A stretch of 64,000 nucleotides of DNA from Kosakonia quasisacchari (GTDB lineage: Bacteria; Pseudomonadota; Gammaproteobacteria; Enterobacterales; Enterobacteriaceae): the NCBI RefSeq assembly GCF_004331415.1, contig NZ_SJOP01000010.1, positions 62,001-126,000 of the forward strand, written 5' to 3'. Below, piece by piece: positions 35,043-44,237 of the stretch; the first letter of the stretch is position 1; each line of letters starts with the position of its first letter. The notes beneath the pieces were generated by a model. It had not been told where the DNA came from. It did no database searches and was given only the letters and a program-made list of their open reading frames with translations. Position numbers and translations under genes: made by a program.

Positions 35043-36095
35043 ATGCCTGCAACACCACACGATTTCACCGCAATCTGGCAGCACTATCAGGCCATTAAAG
35101 CGCAACAACCGGCGAAATACGCCCGCGACATCGCGACAGAAATGGCGATAAGCGAAGCCGAATTAACCTACGCCCGTGTCGGCCACGACGCCGTGCGCCT
35201 GCAAGGGGAAATGCGCGACATCCTCGCCGCGCTGGAAGCGGTCGGCGACACCAAATGCATTTGTCGCAACGAATACGCGGTTCATGAGCAGATTGGCCGT
35301 TTCACTAACCTGCATATCAGCGAGCGTGCCGGGCTGGTGCTTAACCCCCACGCTCTCGATCTGCGCTTGTTTATCAGCCAGTGGGCCAGCGCCTTTCATT
35401 TGCGGGAACAAAGCCCGCGCGGTGAGCGCCAGAGCATTCAATTTTTTGATCGGCAAGGCGATGCGATACTGAAGGTCTATCTGACAGAACGCACCGACAT
35501 TGCCGCCTGGAACGGGGTCATCGCCCGATTTACCGCGCCGGAGAACCTGCCGTTAACACTCACTGAAGCCGCCTGCGAACAACACGCGGAACACGCTGAT
35601 GGCGCAGCGCTGGATAGCGAATGGCGCGCCATGACGGATGTGCATCAATTCTTTGGCTTGCTGAAAAAGTACAACCTCTCGCGTCAGCAGGCGTTTCGGC
35701 TGGTGGGCGACGATCTTGCCTGTCAGGTCGGTAATGACGCGCTACCAAACCTGCTGGAAACGGTGCTACAGCAGGGGAACGAAATTATGATCTTCGTCGG
35801 CAACCGTGGCTGTGTGCAGATCTTTACTGGCGTGTTGGAAAAACTGACGCCGATGAAAAGCTGGACCAACATCTTCAATGAAAATTTCACTCTGCATCTG
35901 CGTGATACAGCGATCGCCGAAAGCTGGGTAACACGCAAACCTACCGCCGACGGCCATGTCACCAGCCTTGAGCTGTTCGCCAAAGATGGCACGCAAATCG
36001 CTCAGCTTTACGGACAGCGTAGCGAAGGTCAACCGGAGCAAAGCCATTGGCGCGCCCAAATTGATGCGTTAACCAACCCGGGAAAAGCTGCATGA
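35043..36095 (+). CDS. hmuS: Hemin-degrading factor HmuS/HemS
   Basis: A 350-residue cytosolic protein of two homologous halves, as in HemS/ChuS/HmuS, which takes heme from the transporter and releases iron. Characteristic stretches are GHDAVRLQGEMRDILAALEA and EIMIFVGNRGCVQIFTGVLE. The stop overlaps hmuT (ATGA). Confidence 0.93.
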   Translation: MPATPHDFTAIWQHYQAIKAQQPAKYARDIATEMAISEAELTYARVGHDAVRLQGEMRDILAALEAVGDTKCICRNEYAVHEQIGRFTNLHISERAGLVLNPHALDLRLFISQWASAFHLREQSPRGERQSIQFFDRQGDAILKVYLTERTDIAAWNGVIARFTAPENLPLTLTEAACEQHAEHADGAALDSEWRAMTDVHQFFGLLKKYNLSRQQAFRLVGDDLACQVGNDALPNLLETVLQQGNEIMIFVGNRGCVQIFTGVLEKLTPMKSWTNIFNENFTLHLRDTAIAESWVTRKPTADGHVTSLELFAKDGTQIAQLYGQRSEGQPEQSHWRAQIDALTNPGKAA

Positions 36096-36910
36096 AAAAA
36101 CTGCTGATCCTGCTGGCGGTGCTGCCGCTGATGGCGAGTGCCGCCGGGCAAAAAATTGTCTCCCTGGGTGGCGATGTCACTGAAATTGTCTACGGATTGA
36201 ATGTGCAAGCGCAGTTGGTTGGGCGCGACAGCACCAGCACCTGGCCCGCCGACGCGCAAAAGCTGCCGGATGTCGGTTATGTCCGTCAGCTCAATACCGA
36301 AGGCATTCTTTCACTGCGTCCAACGCTGGTGCTGGCCAGTGACCAGGCGCAACCTTCCCTGGTGTTGCAAAAAGTGCAGGACAACCACGTCAGGGTGGTT
36401 TCGGTGCCGGGCGGCTATTCACTGGCGGCGATTGATCAAAAAATTGCGGTCATTGCGGATGCCATCGGAAAAAACGGTGAAGGGGCGCGGCTGCGTAAAA
36501 GGCTGGCGGGCGAGATTGCCGCACTGCCGAAACAGCCGCTGAACAAACGCGTGCTGTTTATCCTCAGTCACGGCGGGATGGGGACAATGGTGGCCGGACA
36601 GAAAACCGCCGCCGACGGCGCTTTACGTGAGGCGGGGTTACAAAATGCGATGCAGGGTTTTGACCACTACCGTGCGATGTCGCAAGAAGGGGTGATTGCC
36701 AGCCAGCCGGATCTGGTGGTCATTTCCGCCGACGGCGTAAAAGCGATGGGCGGTGAACAGAATCTGTGGCGGCTGCCAGGTCTGGCACAAACACCCGCCG
36801 GGCGCAATAAACAGGTGTTGCTGGTCGATGATGTCGCACTGCTGGGTTTTGGCTTGCGCACCCCGCAGGCGCTGCTTGCGCTGCGTAAAAAAGCGGAGCA
36901 ACTGCCCTGA
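36092..36910 (+). CDS. hmuT: Periplasmic heme-binding protein HmuT
   Basis: A 272-residue cluster A-2 substrate-binding protein with signal MKKLLILLAVLPLMASAAG and the TroA-like fold (KIVSLGGDVTEIVYGL, VGRDSTSTWP). It delivers heme to HmuUV. It overlaps hmuS by ATGA and touches hmuU. Confidence 0.93.
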   Translation: MKKLLILLAVLPLMASAAGQKIVSLGGDVTEIVYGLNVQAQLVGRDSTSTWPADAQKLPDVGYVRQLNTEGILSLRPTLVLASDQAQPSLVLQKVQDNHVRVVSVPGGYSLAAIDQKIAVIADAIGKNGEGARLRKRLAGEIAALPKQPLNKRVLFILSHGGMGTMVAGQKTAADGALREAGLQNAMQGFDHYRAMSQEGVIASQPDLVVISADGVKAMGGEQNLWRLPGLAQTPAGRNKQVLLVDDVALLGFGLRTPQALLALRKKAEQLP

Positions 36911-37902
36911 TGAACCGCCGCATTTCCCGCACGCTCTGGGGGCTTATGTTGCTGCTGCTTGGGTTGATGGGGCTGGCAAGCACACAGGGTGCGATGCAAC
37001 TGCCGCTCGCAAGTGTATGGCTGGCTGGTGACGATGCGCTGCGCCAAATCTGGCTGACGGTGCGTTTGCCGCGCGTGCTGCTGGCGCTGCTGGTTGGCGC
37101 GGCGCTGGCGCTTTCCGGTTGCGTAATGCAGGGGCTGTTTCGCAACCCGCTTGCCGACCCCGGATTACTGGGCATCAGCGGTGGCGCGTCGTTAACGGTC
37201 GCCTGTTGGCTGGTGCTGCCAATTACCGTTTCGCCGCTGGTGGCGCTGTATGCACCGATGCTGGCGGCGTTTATCGGCAGCCTGGCGGTGATGACGGTGA
37301 TTTATCTGCTCAGTAAAGCGGGAGATGCCGCGTTATCCCGGCTGCTGCTGGTGGGGATTGCCATTAATGCACTTTGTGGTGCGGGCGTTGGCGTCCTTTC
37401 GTGGATCAGCAACGACGCACAATTGCGCCATCTTTCGCAGTGGGGAATGGGCAGCCTCGGGCAGATCGAATGGTCGACATTATCGGTCGCCGCCAGTCTG
37501 ATCCTGCCCGCATCGCTGGTGGTGTGGCGCGTGGCCAGCGCGCTTAATCTGCTGCAACTGGGCGATGAAGAGGCGCACTATCTGGGCATCAATGTACCGC
37601 GGCTCCAGCGCGTATTACTGGTGTGCAGTGCGCTGCTGGTGGCGACGGCGGTTGCGGTGAGCGGCATTATCAGCTTTGTTGGCCTGGTGGTGCCGCATTT
37701 AATGCGTATGTGGCTGGGGCCGGATCACCGTGCGCTGGTGCCCGGCTCCTTGCTGGCCGGGGCAATGTTGTTGCTGGCTGCCGATACTGTGGCGCGCACC
37801 GTTGTTGCGCCCGCCGAAATGCCGGTTGGCCTGCTGACCAGCATGCTCGGCGCACCGTGGTTTTTATGGCTGATTTTCCGCCAGCCTAAGGCGGAGTCAT
37901 GA
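36910..37902 (+). CDS. hmuU: Heme ABC transporter permease HmuU
   Basis: A 330-residue FecCD-family permease with about ten membrane helices. Conserved stretches are NPLADPGLLGISGGASLTV and ISFVGLVVPHLMRMWLGPDH. The ATG overlaps the hmuT stop; the stop overlaps hmuV by ATGA. Confidence 0.94.
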   Translation: MNRRISRTLWGLMLLLLGLMGLASTQGAMQLPLASVWLAGDDALRQIWLTVRLPRVLLALLVGAALALSGCVMQGLFRNPLADPGLLGISGGASLTVACWLVLPITVSPLVALYAPMLAAFIGSLAVMTVIYLLSKAGDAALSRLLLVGIAINALCGAGVGVLSWISNDAQLRHLSQWGMGSLGQIEWSTLSVAASLILPASLVVWRVASALNLLQLGDEEAHYLGINVPRLQRVLLVCSALLVATAVAVSGIISFVGLVVPHLMRMWLGPDHRALVPGSLLAGAMLLLAADTVARTVVAPAEMPVGLLTSMLGAPWFLWLIFRQPKAES

Positions 37903-38684
37903 ATATGTGCTTAACTGCCGCGCATCTGCGGCTCAACGCCGGTTCCCGGCGACTGATTGACGATGTTTCCCTGACGCTGACCAGCGGCGAAAGGGTGGCG
38001 CTGATTGGCCCGAACGGCGCCGGGAAATCGACGTTGCTGCGCCTGTTGACCGGTTTTCTGCCGGCGGCGGCAGGAGAGTGCTATCTGGAAGGCAAACCGT
38101 TAAAGGCGTGGACGGCGCAAGCGCTTTCGCGCCGCCGGGCGGTCATGTTGCAACAGACCACTCTCGGTTTTGACTGGCCGGTGGACGCTATTATCGCGAT
38201 GGGGCGTGCGCCCTGGGGGCAACCTCAAGTGCGCGAACGCGAAATTGTGCAGCAGGTGGTGACGCTGACCGGCTGTGACGCGCTGCTTGGGCGGCGTTAT
38301 GTCACCTTATCCGGCGGCGAACAGCAGCGGGTACAACTGGCGCGCTGCCTCGCGCAGTTGTGGCATCATGACGGCCCGGAAGGGTGGTTGTTTCTTGATG
38401 AACCGACTTCGGCGCTCGATCTCTACCACCAGCAGCAGGTGCTGCGCTTGCTGAAGCGGCTGACGTTGGGCGGAAAACTGCACGTCTGCGCGGTGCTTCA
38501 CGATCTCAACCTTGCTGCGCTGTGGGCGGACAGGATCTTGCTATTACATCAGGGAAAACTGGTGGCGCAAGGCACGCCGGAACAGGTGATTCAGACGCCG
38601 CTTATCGCGCAGTGGTACGGTGCCGAGGTTGAGGTGAGTCAGCATCCGGGCGTGAATACGCCGCAGGTTTTTCTCTCTATCTGA
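37899..38684 (+). CDS. hmuV: Heme ABC transporter ATPase HmuV
   Basis: A 261-residue ATPase with Walker A GPNGAGKST (about residues 37-45), signature LSGGEQQR, Walker B LFLDEPTS and an H-loop in VLHDLNLAA. Last gene of the heme operon. Confidence 0.95.
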   Translation: MNMCLTAAHLRLNAGSRRLIDDVSLTLTSGERVALIGPNGAGKSTLLRLLTGFLPAAAGECYLEGKPLKAWTAQALSRRRAVMLQQTTLGFDWPVDAIIAMGRAPWGQPQVREREIVQQVVTLTGCDALLGRRYVTLSGGEQQRVQLARCLAQLWHHDGPEGWLFLDEPTSALDLYHQQQVLRLLKRLTLGGKLHVCAVLHDLNLAALWADRILLLHQGKLVAQGTPEQVIQTPLIAQWYGAEVEVSQHPGVNTPQVFLSI

Positions 38685-38759
38685 TAAACGCCACTGTTGG
38701 CTGATGAAGCCGTATTTTTGCTAAAGTTTAGTGTGACTTAACTGATGCGGAGATCGGCA

Positions 38760-39353
38760 ATGACCTTACCGCCTTTGCAGGCGCTCATCTGTTTTAATGC
38801 TGTCGCACAACACGGGAGTATGAAAGCGGCGGCCGCGGCGTTATCTATCAGCGCCAGCGCAGTGAGCCAGCAAATTGCCAAACTTGAAGCCTGGGTGAAT
38901 GTGCGGCTGTTTATGCGCGGCTCGCGCATACTCACGCTGACGCCGGAAGGGAAAATCTATTTGCGGGCCATTCAGCCTGCTTTTCATCAGATTTCACAAG
39001 CAACACACCGGTTAATTGACGCGGGGGCGCAACACCGCGTGAGCGTCAGTTGCTCAACGGATTTTGCTATGCACTGGTTGCTACCAAGGCTTGGCGGCTT
39101 TGAACGTTACCACCCGTATGCCGAGGTGCTTATCAATACCGCTTCGCGGGACGTTGATTTGAAAACGGAAGGGATCGATTTTGCTTTTCGCCGCACGGTG
39201 CAGGCCGGGAGTGAAGGCATCCTGCACCCGCTGGAGAATAGCGGCGGGATGCTGCTGATCTACGATAAGTCGGCGCTGTTAGAACCGCTTTGCCACGCCT
39301 TTCGCGACTGGCTGCTGGCTGCCGCGCAAGAACATCATTGGCCGGAGCGGTAA
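38760..39353 (+). pseudogene. Internally deleted LysR-family regulator (GcvA-like)
   Basis: A 197-residue frame. The DNA-binding half is complete (MTLPPLQALICFNAVAQHGS through MRGSRILTLTPEGKIYL), but the substrate-binding half jumps from TEGIDFAFR directly to a C-terminal motif, GGMLLIYDKSALLEPLCHAF. About 90-100 residues expected in between are missing while the frame is kept. It may still bind DNA but is probably a non-functional or altered regulator. Confidence 0.7.
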
Positions 39354-39405
39354 ACACAAAGGCGATGGCATGTTCGCGTTCCGGTAATTGCGCGCTCACC
39401 GGCAG

Positions 39406-40233
39406 TTACGCATATTTCCACCACAATCGATCCAGCTCGTACCCGTTGTCACCCGGCTCGGGCTGTTTTTCCCAGGGTTTATCGATAATGAAGTGCAGGT
39501 TTTTCACCCGCGCTAAATCCCATATTTGTGGGTGCTGAAGCGGCAGGGTTTTTAAGGCGTTATAGCCATAATGCAGCGGTAGCCAGCGGTCGCGGAACAC
39601 CTCATTAAGAAAATCCTGCTCAGCGAAAACATAATCCGAAATATCGGCTTTCTCAGTCAGCGTCGCCATCATCTGCTGATAAAGGGAGTTATCCGGCGTG
39701 AGCAGCAGAAAACCGCCGTTCAGGTAGTTATCCAGCGACGCTGGTGGGTTGGCATGCATTTGCGCGTCCGTACACCAGCTGTAATAGCAGTTTTCCGGCC
39801 GCCAGCATGCCGGGTAGCTTTCGATATGGTTAGGGTTGCAGCGGCAGGCATGGCAGGCGGCAATGGTGCCTTCGGCCAGCGGCAGTTCAAAGATGTCATC
39901 CATATTTTGAATCACCAGCATATCGGCATCGAGAAACGCCACCCGCTGGTATTCACTGAGCGTCCACACCGCCAGTTTGCTCCACACATCGGCGAAACGG
40001 GCGTTCGCATAGCTGTCATCAAGCGTGGGATCGGGGCCGATAACCGGCACTTCCCACACTTTGCAGCCTTGTGCGTTCAAATGCTGGCGCGTGTTGTCGT
40101 CAATAGCCGCTGTCACCATTACCACCAGCGGCCACGGCGAACCGCTGGCGCGCAGCGAATGGTGCAGCGTTTCTACGCCCGGCAGATAATCCGGCTGCGT
40201 CAGGAGGGTTACCCAGGCGAATGCGGCACTCAT
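39406..40233 (-). CDS. GT8-type (glycogenin-like) glycosyltransferase
   Basis: A 275-residue soluble nucleotide-sugar transferase. The DxD motif lies in RVAFLDADMLVIQNMDDIFE, followed by YLNGGFLLLTP and the later His box LHFIIDKPWEK typical of GT8. No signal or membrane segment. It overlaps the upstream FAD oxidase gene by 4 bp, so the two are co-translated. Acceptor unknown. Confidence 0.88.
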   Translation of the reverse strand: MSAAFAWVTLLTQPDYLPGVETLHHSLRASGSPWPLVVMVTAAIDDNTRQHLNAQGCKVWEVPVIGPDPTLDDSYANARFADVWSKLAVWTLSEYQRVAFLDADMLVIQNMDDIFELPLAEGTIAACHACRCNPNHIESYPACWRPENCYYSWCTDAQMHANPPASLDNYLNGGFLLLTPDNSLYQQMMATLTEKADISDYVFAEQDFLNEVFRDRWLPLHYGYNALKTLPLQHPQIWDLARVKNLHFIIDKPWEKQPEPGDNGYELDRLWWKYA

Positions 40234-41612
40234 GACAGTAACTCCGTCATAAAGGTATTGAGGAATTTGCCCTGCGGGTCAAAGCGCTGGCGTACGGCCT
40301 GAAACGCCGTCCATTGCGGGTAGAGCGTTGGCCAGTCGTATAACGTTGGGTCGAAATATTTCCCCCAGTGTGGCTTCCCGCCTTCTTCTGCCAGCAACTG
40401 TTCGGCGGTGCGCAGAAACGCCAGCCCCTCTTCAGAGAGCGACCCGTCTTCGGCGTAATAGACCACAAAACCAAAAAAACAGGTCGCTTGCTGCCAGGCC
40501 GGGCTTAGCCACGCGCCGGAAGGCCCGGTGCAGCGCAAAATTATCGGATAGTGCATATGCGGGTGCGATTGCTGATGCCACGCTTTAATGCGGGCAATGA
40601 CCGCCGGGGCGCGCGCCAGCGGAATGCCAATTTCAATATTGATTTGCGGCGTAGCGATACCCCGGCAGAACACCTGATAGATATCGCCAATCACATCTGA
40701 AAAGTCCTTAAAGCGTGTAATGGTGCGAAACGGCTTACCATTTTCATCAACGATATTGGTGTCGTCATGCATCTGTTCCAGCGTTTTCTCCACCGTGTCG
40801 TTCATCTGCGTGTCAGTCTCTTCCCGCTCTACCAGGTCACCATGGTTATCGCGCCATAGTGCCATTTCATCGGCGGTGGATTCGCGCGCGTTCCAGGTAT
40901 GAACTTTGTTTTCATCCGGGAACCACCACGTTTTGCTGAAAGCCCATTGCTGGTTCCAGCTAACCAAATCTTGCGCAAGATTCGCGGCGCTGCTGGCGTT
41001 TTTAAAGCAGGTATAAAGGGTAGCCGGGCGCGTGCGGAGGGTGACGGCGGTAATCGCCCCCAGCGTGCCGAGCGCCAGTTGCGCGGCGGCAAACGCCGGT
41101 TGTTTGCGGTCAATTTCGTGGATCTGCCCGGCGGCGTCCACCAGCCGGATGCATAGCGCTTCATCTGCCAGCGAGCTTTGCTGCATGCCCTGGCCGTGGG
41201 TTCCCGTTGAAATCGCTCCAGCCAGCGTTTGCGCGTCAATCACCCCCGGCGACGCGTGCAGCATACGATTCATGACGGTGAGTATTTCAAACATTTCGTG
41301 CAACTGTGTTCCGGCGCCAAATGTCACGCTGTCGTCATCCACCGCCAGCACGCCGCGCAGCGCAGAGATATCAATCAGCGTATCGTCCGGCTGGCTAAGT
41401 TTCAGCATACGTCCTGGCGACATGCAACTGCCCATCACCCGCACTCGCCCGGCAGCGGTGGCAATAACCTGCTGCAGCTGTGCTTCATTTTCCACGCCGA
41501 TAACGGCATTTTTGCAGGCCAGAACCGTGTTTTTCGCCCAGTTGAAAAGATGCGGGTCTTGCGGTTCAGGATGCGGCTGGCGGCGGGGAAAAAGGGTGTG
41601 CGTGTCGGTCAT
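40230..41612 (-). CDS. FAD-linked sugar-1,4-lactone oxidase-like protein
   Basis: A 460-residue VAO-family oxidase with an N-terminal FAD PCMH domain (RVRVMGSCMSPGRMLKLSQP, STGTHGQGMQQSSLADE) and a C-terminal D-arabinono-1,4-lactone oxidase domain ending FDPQGKFLNTFM. Substrate is probably an aldonolactone or alditol. The start MTDTHTLFPRRQ at 41612 follows GAGGAG; the upstream in-frame extension to 41663 is unsupported. Forms a two-gene operon with the GT8 gene. Confidence 0.85.
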   Translation of the reverse strand: MTDTHTLFPRRQPHPEPQDPHLFNWAKNTVLACKNAVIGVENEAQLQQVIATAAGRVRVMGSCMSPGRMLKLSQPDDTLIDISALRGVLAVDDDSVTFGAGTQLHEMFEILTVMNRMLHASPGVIDAQTLAGAISTGTHGQGMQQSSLADEALCIRLVDAAGQIHEIDRKQPAFAAAQLALGTLGAITAVTLRTRPATLYTCFKNASSAANLAQDLVSWNQQWAFSKTWWFPDENKVHTWNARESTADEMALWRDNHGDLVEREETDTQMNDTVEKTLEQMHDDTNIVDENGKPFRTITRFKDFSDVIGDIYQVFCRGIATPQINIEIGIPLARAPAVIARIKAWHQQSHPHMHYPIILRCTGPSGAWLSPAWQQATCFFGFVVYYAEDGSLSEEGLAFLRTAEQLLAEEGGKPHWGKYFDPTLYDWPTLYPQWTAFQAVRQRFDPQGKFLNTFMTELLS

Positions 41613-41711
41613 GGGCGGCTCCTCGCGCAGATTTTTATTGATAAACCAAGCGTAGCGCATCACAGAAAAGTGTGAATTTTGCCGCGGCTTGGGCGTCCTG
41701 GCATCATGCTG

Positions 41712-41738
41712 ATAATCAGGCCGTTGGGGCCTGATTAT
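41712..41738. repeat. 11-bp inverted repeat
   Basis: ATAATCAGGCC (41712-41722) and GGCCTGATTAT (41728-41738) lie between the pncC-like gene and the oxidase gene. It may be the pncC-like gene's transcript end. Confidence 0.5.
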
Positions 41739-41806
41739 TTAAGATAAACATCGTGATGATCGTGAAATGGGCCAGCGCGGTATAACGACGCGCGACGGGG
41801 AAAAGG

Positions 41807-42337
41807 TTAGCGGTTTAAGAGTGTTATTAACGTTGCTATTGCATATTTCACCGACTGCTCAATCACGCTTTCGCAATCCCCGGCAAAATGGCGTAATGCC
41901 GTGATCGGCGCTTGCCCTGGCAGCGCCCAGGCAAACCACACGGTTCCGGCTGGCGTACCATCTTCGCCGCCATCCGGGCCGGCATAACCGGTGACCGCAA
42001 TCCCGACCGGTTCATGGCTAACCGCGCAGGCGCCTTGTACCATCTCGCTGGCCGTCTGCTCGCTTACCGCCGTCCAGCGCGCCAACGTTTCGCGTTTAAC
42101 CTGCAACAAGGTACTTTTCGCTTCATCGGTAAACGAGACAAATCCGCAGCCAAAAAATGCTGGCGTATCACCTGCGGCGCACAGCGCTGTTGCGATTTGT
42201 CCGCCGGTACAGGATTCCGCTGTGGTAACGCGCAGCTGTTTTTGAGTAAGCAGTTCGCCCAGTTGTGCTGCCAGCATAGGAATGGGCAGACAGAGCAGGG
42301 CATTCATGTTGTTCGCTAAGGTAACGTCTTCATTCAT
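41807..42337 (-). CDS. PncC-type (CinA C-terminal) nicotinamide mononucleotide amidase
   Basis: A 176-residue CinA C-terminal domain protein. The signatures are RVTTAESCTGGQIATALCA and GIAVTGYAGPDGGEDGTPAG. PncC deamidates NMN; close paralogues such as YdeJ have lost activity, so function is not certain. The true start could be one of several Mets in the first 20 residues. Confidence 0.87.
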   Translation of the reverse strand: MNEDVTLANNMNALLCLPIPMLAAQLGELLTQKQLRVTTAESCTGGQIATALCAAGDTPAFFGCGFVSFTDEAKSTLLQVKRETLARWTAVSEQTASEMVQGACAVSHEPVGIAVTGYAGPDGGEDGTPAGTVWFAWALPGQAPITALRHFAGDCESVIEQSVKYAIATLITLLNR

Positions 42338-42395
42338 AGGCTATTTTTCGTTAAGTTGGTTGTGACCCGGTAAGCAAAGTATAGCGAGCGAAAAG

Positions 42396-42845
42396 TCATG
42401 ATGAGTTTTTGGGAACAATCGAGATATGGCCGTTGCGCTCAAGAATGGCGAATTTAATCTCTGCCAGATCGGCAATGCCCTGATTGTTCCGCGCTGATAA
42501 CATAATGTCGTCGCGCGTGATATCGGCTTCGCGCATTTTGTTTTCCAGCATTTGGCCGTTCTCCACTAACACCACCGGCGTACCGTCAATCAGGTTTTCC
42601 GCTCCTTTGACATACTTCTTCAGCGTGCCAAATAAGATATCCACCACCACCAGCGTGATAATGGTTAGCGCCGCGCCGGTCACGGAGAAGTCATTGCCGA
42701 GCAGTGCTTGTTGCGTGGCCTCACTGATGATCAGCAGCAAAATCAAATCAAAAGAGGTCATCTGGAGCAGCGCCCGGCGACCGGCGATTTTGAACACAAC
42801 CATCAACACCAGATAGATAGCTATTGCGCGTAATACCATATCCAT
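42396..42845 (-). CDS. DUF421 (YetF-like) membrane protein
   Basis: A 149-residue protein with about three N-terminal helices (residues 3-75) and a cytosolic DUF421 domain (ILERNGHISIVPK at the end). Related proteins act in Bacillus spore membranes; function in enterobacteria is unknown. Forms an operon with the gene just upstream, 10 bp away. Confidence 0.82.
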   Translation of the reverse strand: MDMVLRAIAIYLVLMVVFKIAGRRALLQMTSFDLILLLIISEATQQALLGNDFSVTGAALTIITLVVVDILFGTLKKYVKGAENLIDGTPVVLVENGQMLENKMREADITRDDIMLSARNNQGIADLAEIKFAILERNGHISIVPKNSS

Positions 42846-42855
42846 CGCGTTCTCC

Positions 42856-43371
42856 TCAGGGCCAGATAAACTGCGTCAGGGTGACCGGGGTTGCGTTATT
42901 CACTGAAATCCGCTGCGTGCTGTTGCCGACGCCGAGCGGTGTCAGCCCCAGCCACACGGTCAGCGGTTTATCGGCGGCAGGACGCGCATATTCCAGTACC
43001 AGCTCGCCGCTGCGGCTGTACATGTTTAGCGGTTGTGGTTGCAGGGTGCGGATCTCAAAATCGTGCATGAAATCGCCGCCTAAGGTGAAAGTGATACGGT
43101 TGTCGGCTGTGGCATTGGCGGTTATCTGCATATCCAGATCGCTTTGCAGCCGACCAAAGCGGTCATACTCCACGGTGAGACGTTGATCGGCGCTGGTCGC
43201 CGTTTTTTTGCTTAGCCAGCCTTGTGAAAAGAGCCCGCACAGCCCGGCAATCACAATGGCGATAAGCGCTATCGCCCCCCATTTTTGCACCTGCATTTCA
43301 ACATGCAACCAGAAGGGATTGTCTTCCACGGGCCATGTTCGCTCTGTGTCAGCGTTACTTTTTTTCTCCAT
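42856..43371 (-). CDS. Hypothetical single-span membrane protein
   Basis: A 171-residue protein with one helix (WGAIALIAIVIAGLCGLFS, about residues 31-49) and a beta-rich periplasmic region of 120 residues. It directly precedes the DUF421 gene, so the pair probably works together. I do not recognise a characterised family. Confidence 0.75.
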   Translation of the reverse strand: MEKKSNADTERTWPVEDNPFWLHVEMQVQKWGAIALIAIVIAGLCGLFSQGWLSKKTATSADQRLTVEYDRFGRLQSDLDMQITANATADNRITFTLGGDFMHDFEIRTLQPQPLNMYSRSGELVLEYARPAADKPLTVWLGLTPLGVGNSTQRISVNNATPVTLTQFIWP

Positions 43372-43463
43372 ACGCCCTCCACGGGTTCGCCGTAAATAAC
43401 GTAAAGAGTGTAGATGACGGGGGGAGAAAGAGCGCTTCGCCGCGCCAGCGCTCTGTACTGAGA

Positions 43464-44237
43464 TCAGCTCGTAATGCGGGGTGTCACGCGCCCGTGCAGC
43501 GCCGGGTTGTCACTTTCGTCTTTCAGCCGCACGCCGGTGAGACGGCGCAGAAATGCCTGTTCCAGTAGCCAGGCGAGCTTAAACGCAGCGGCCTCGTAAT
43601 TCAGCCCTTCCGGGCGAATGTTAGAGATGCAGTTGCGCTCGGATTCAATGCGCTGGCGCGCGGGTTTCCAGGTGAGGTAGACGCCGAGGCTATCCGGCGA
43701 GGACAACCCCGGACGCTCGCCAATCAGTATCGCCACCGCTTTACTGCCCAGCGTTTCGCCAATGTCATCACCAAGCGCCACGCGCGACTGGTGCGCGAGC
43801 ACTATGGGGCCGAGGGAAATGCCCAGCGTTTTCAGATAGGGCAGCAGGGCGGTGATAAGCCCGATTGACTGGCGGTGAACGGCGTGGGAAGAGAGCCCAT
43901 CGCCAATCACCAGTAGCAGATCGTGCGCGGGTGGGCGATGAGCGGCAAGCGTTTCGCGGCTCTCATCACTGAGCCTGCGCCCCAAATCCGGGCGATTCAG
44001 GTAGATATGCCGGTCGGCAGCGGCACTGTGTGCATCCAGCGTTTTTAAACCCAGCGCATGTAATTGTTGCGCCAGGCTTTCACTGTCAAAGGGCTGGTGG
44101 ATGGCATCACGCGCCTGGGCGTGCGCGAGGCCAAAATTGAGCACCTCCCGCGTGGGCAAGCTCGCGCCGCTGCGCCCCAGCGCAATGCGGGCATCGGTAA
44201 ACTCACGCAGCAGCGTCCAGGCATCGGGTCCATTCAT
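43464..44237 (-). CDS. eutC: Ethanolamine ammonia-lyase small subunit EutC
   Basis: A 257-residue light chain of the adenosylcobalamin-dependent lyase that splits ethanolamine to acetaldehyde and ammonia. Marked by the B12-binding stretches LLVIGDGLSSHAVHRQS and AVAILIGERPGLSSPDSLGV. The ATG at 44237 overlaps the eutB stop (ATGA); an upstream frame extension to 44336 lies inside eutB and is rejected. Confidence 0.95.
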   Translation of the reverse strand: MNGPDAWTLLREFTDARIALGRSGASLPTREVLNFGLAHAQARDAIHQPFDSESLAQQLHALGLKTLDAHSAAADRHIYLNRPDLGRRLSDESRETLAAHRPPAHDLLLVIGDGLSSHAVHRQSIGLITALLPYLKTLGISLGPIVLAHQSRVALGDDIGETLGSKAVAILIGERPGLSSPDSLGVYLTWKPARQRIESERNCISNIRPEGLNYEAAAFKLAWLLEQAFLRRLTGVRLKDESDNPALHGRVTPRITS

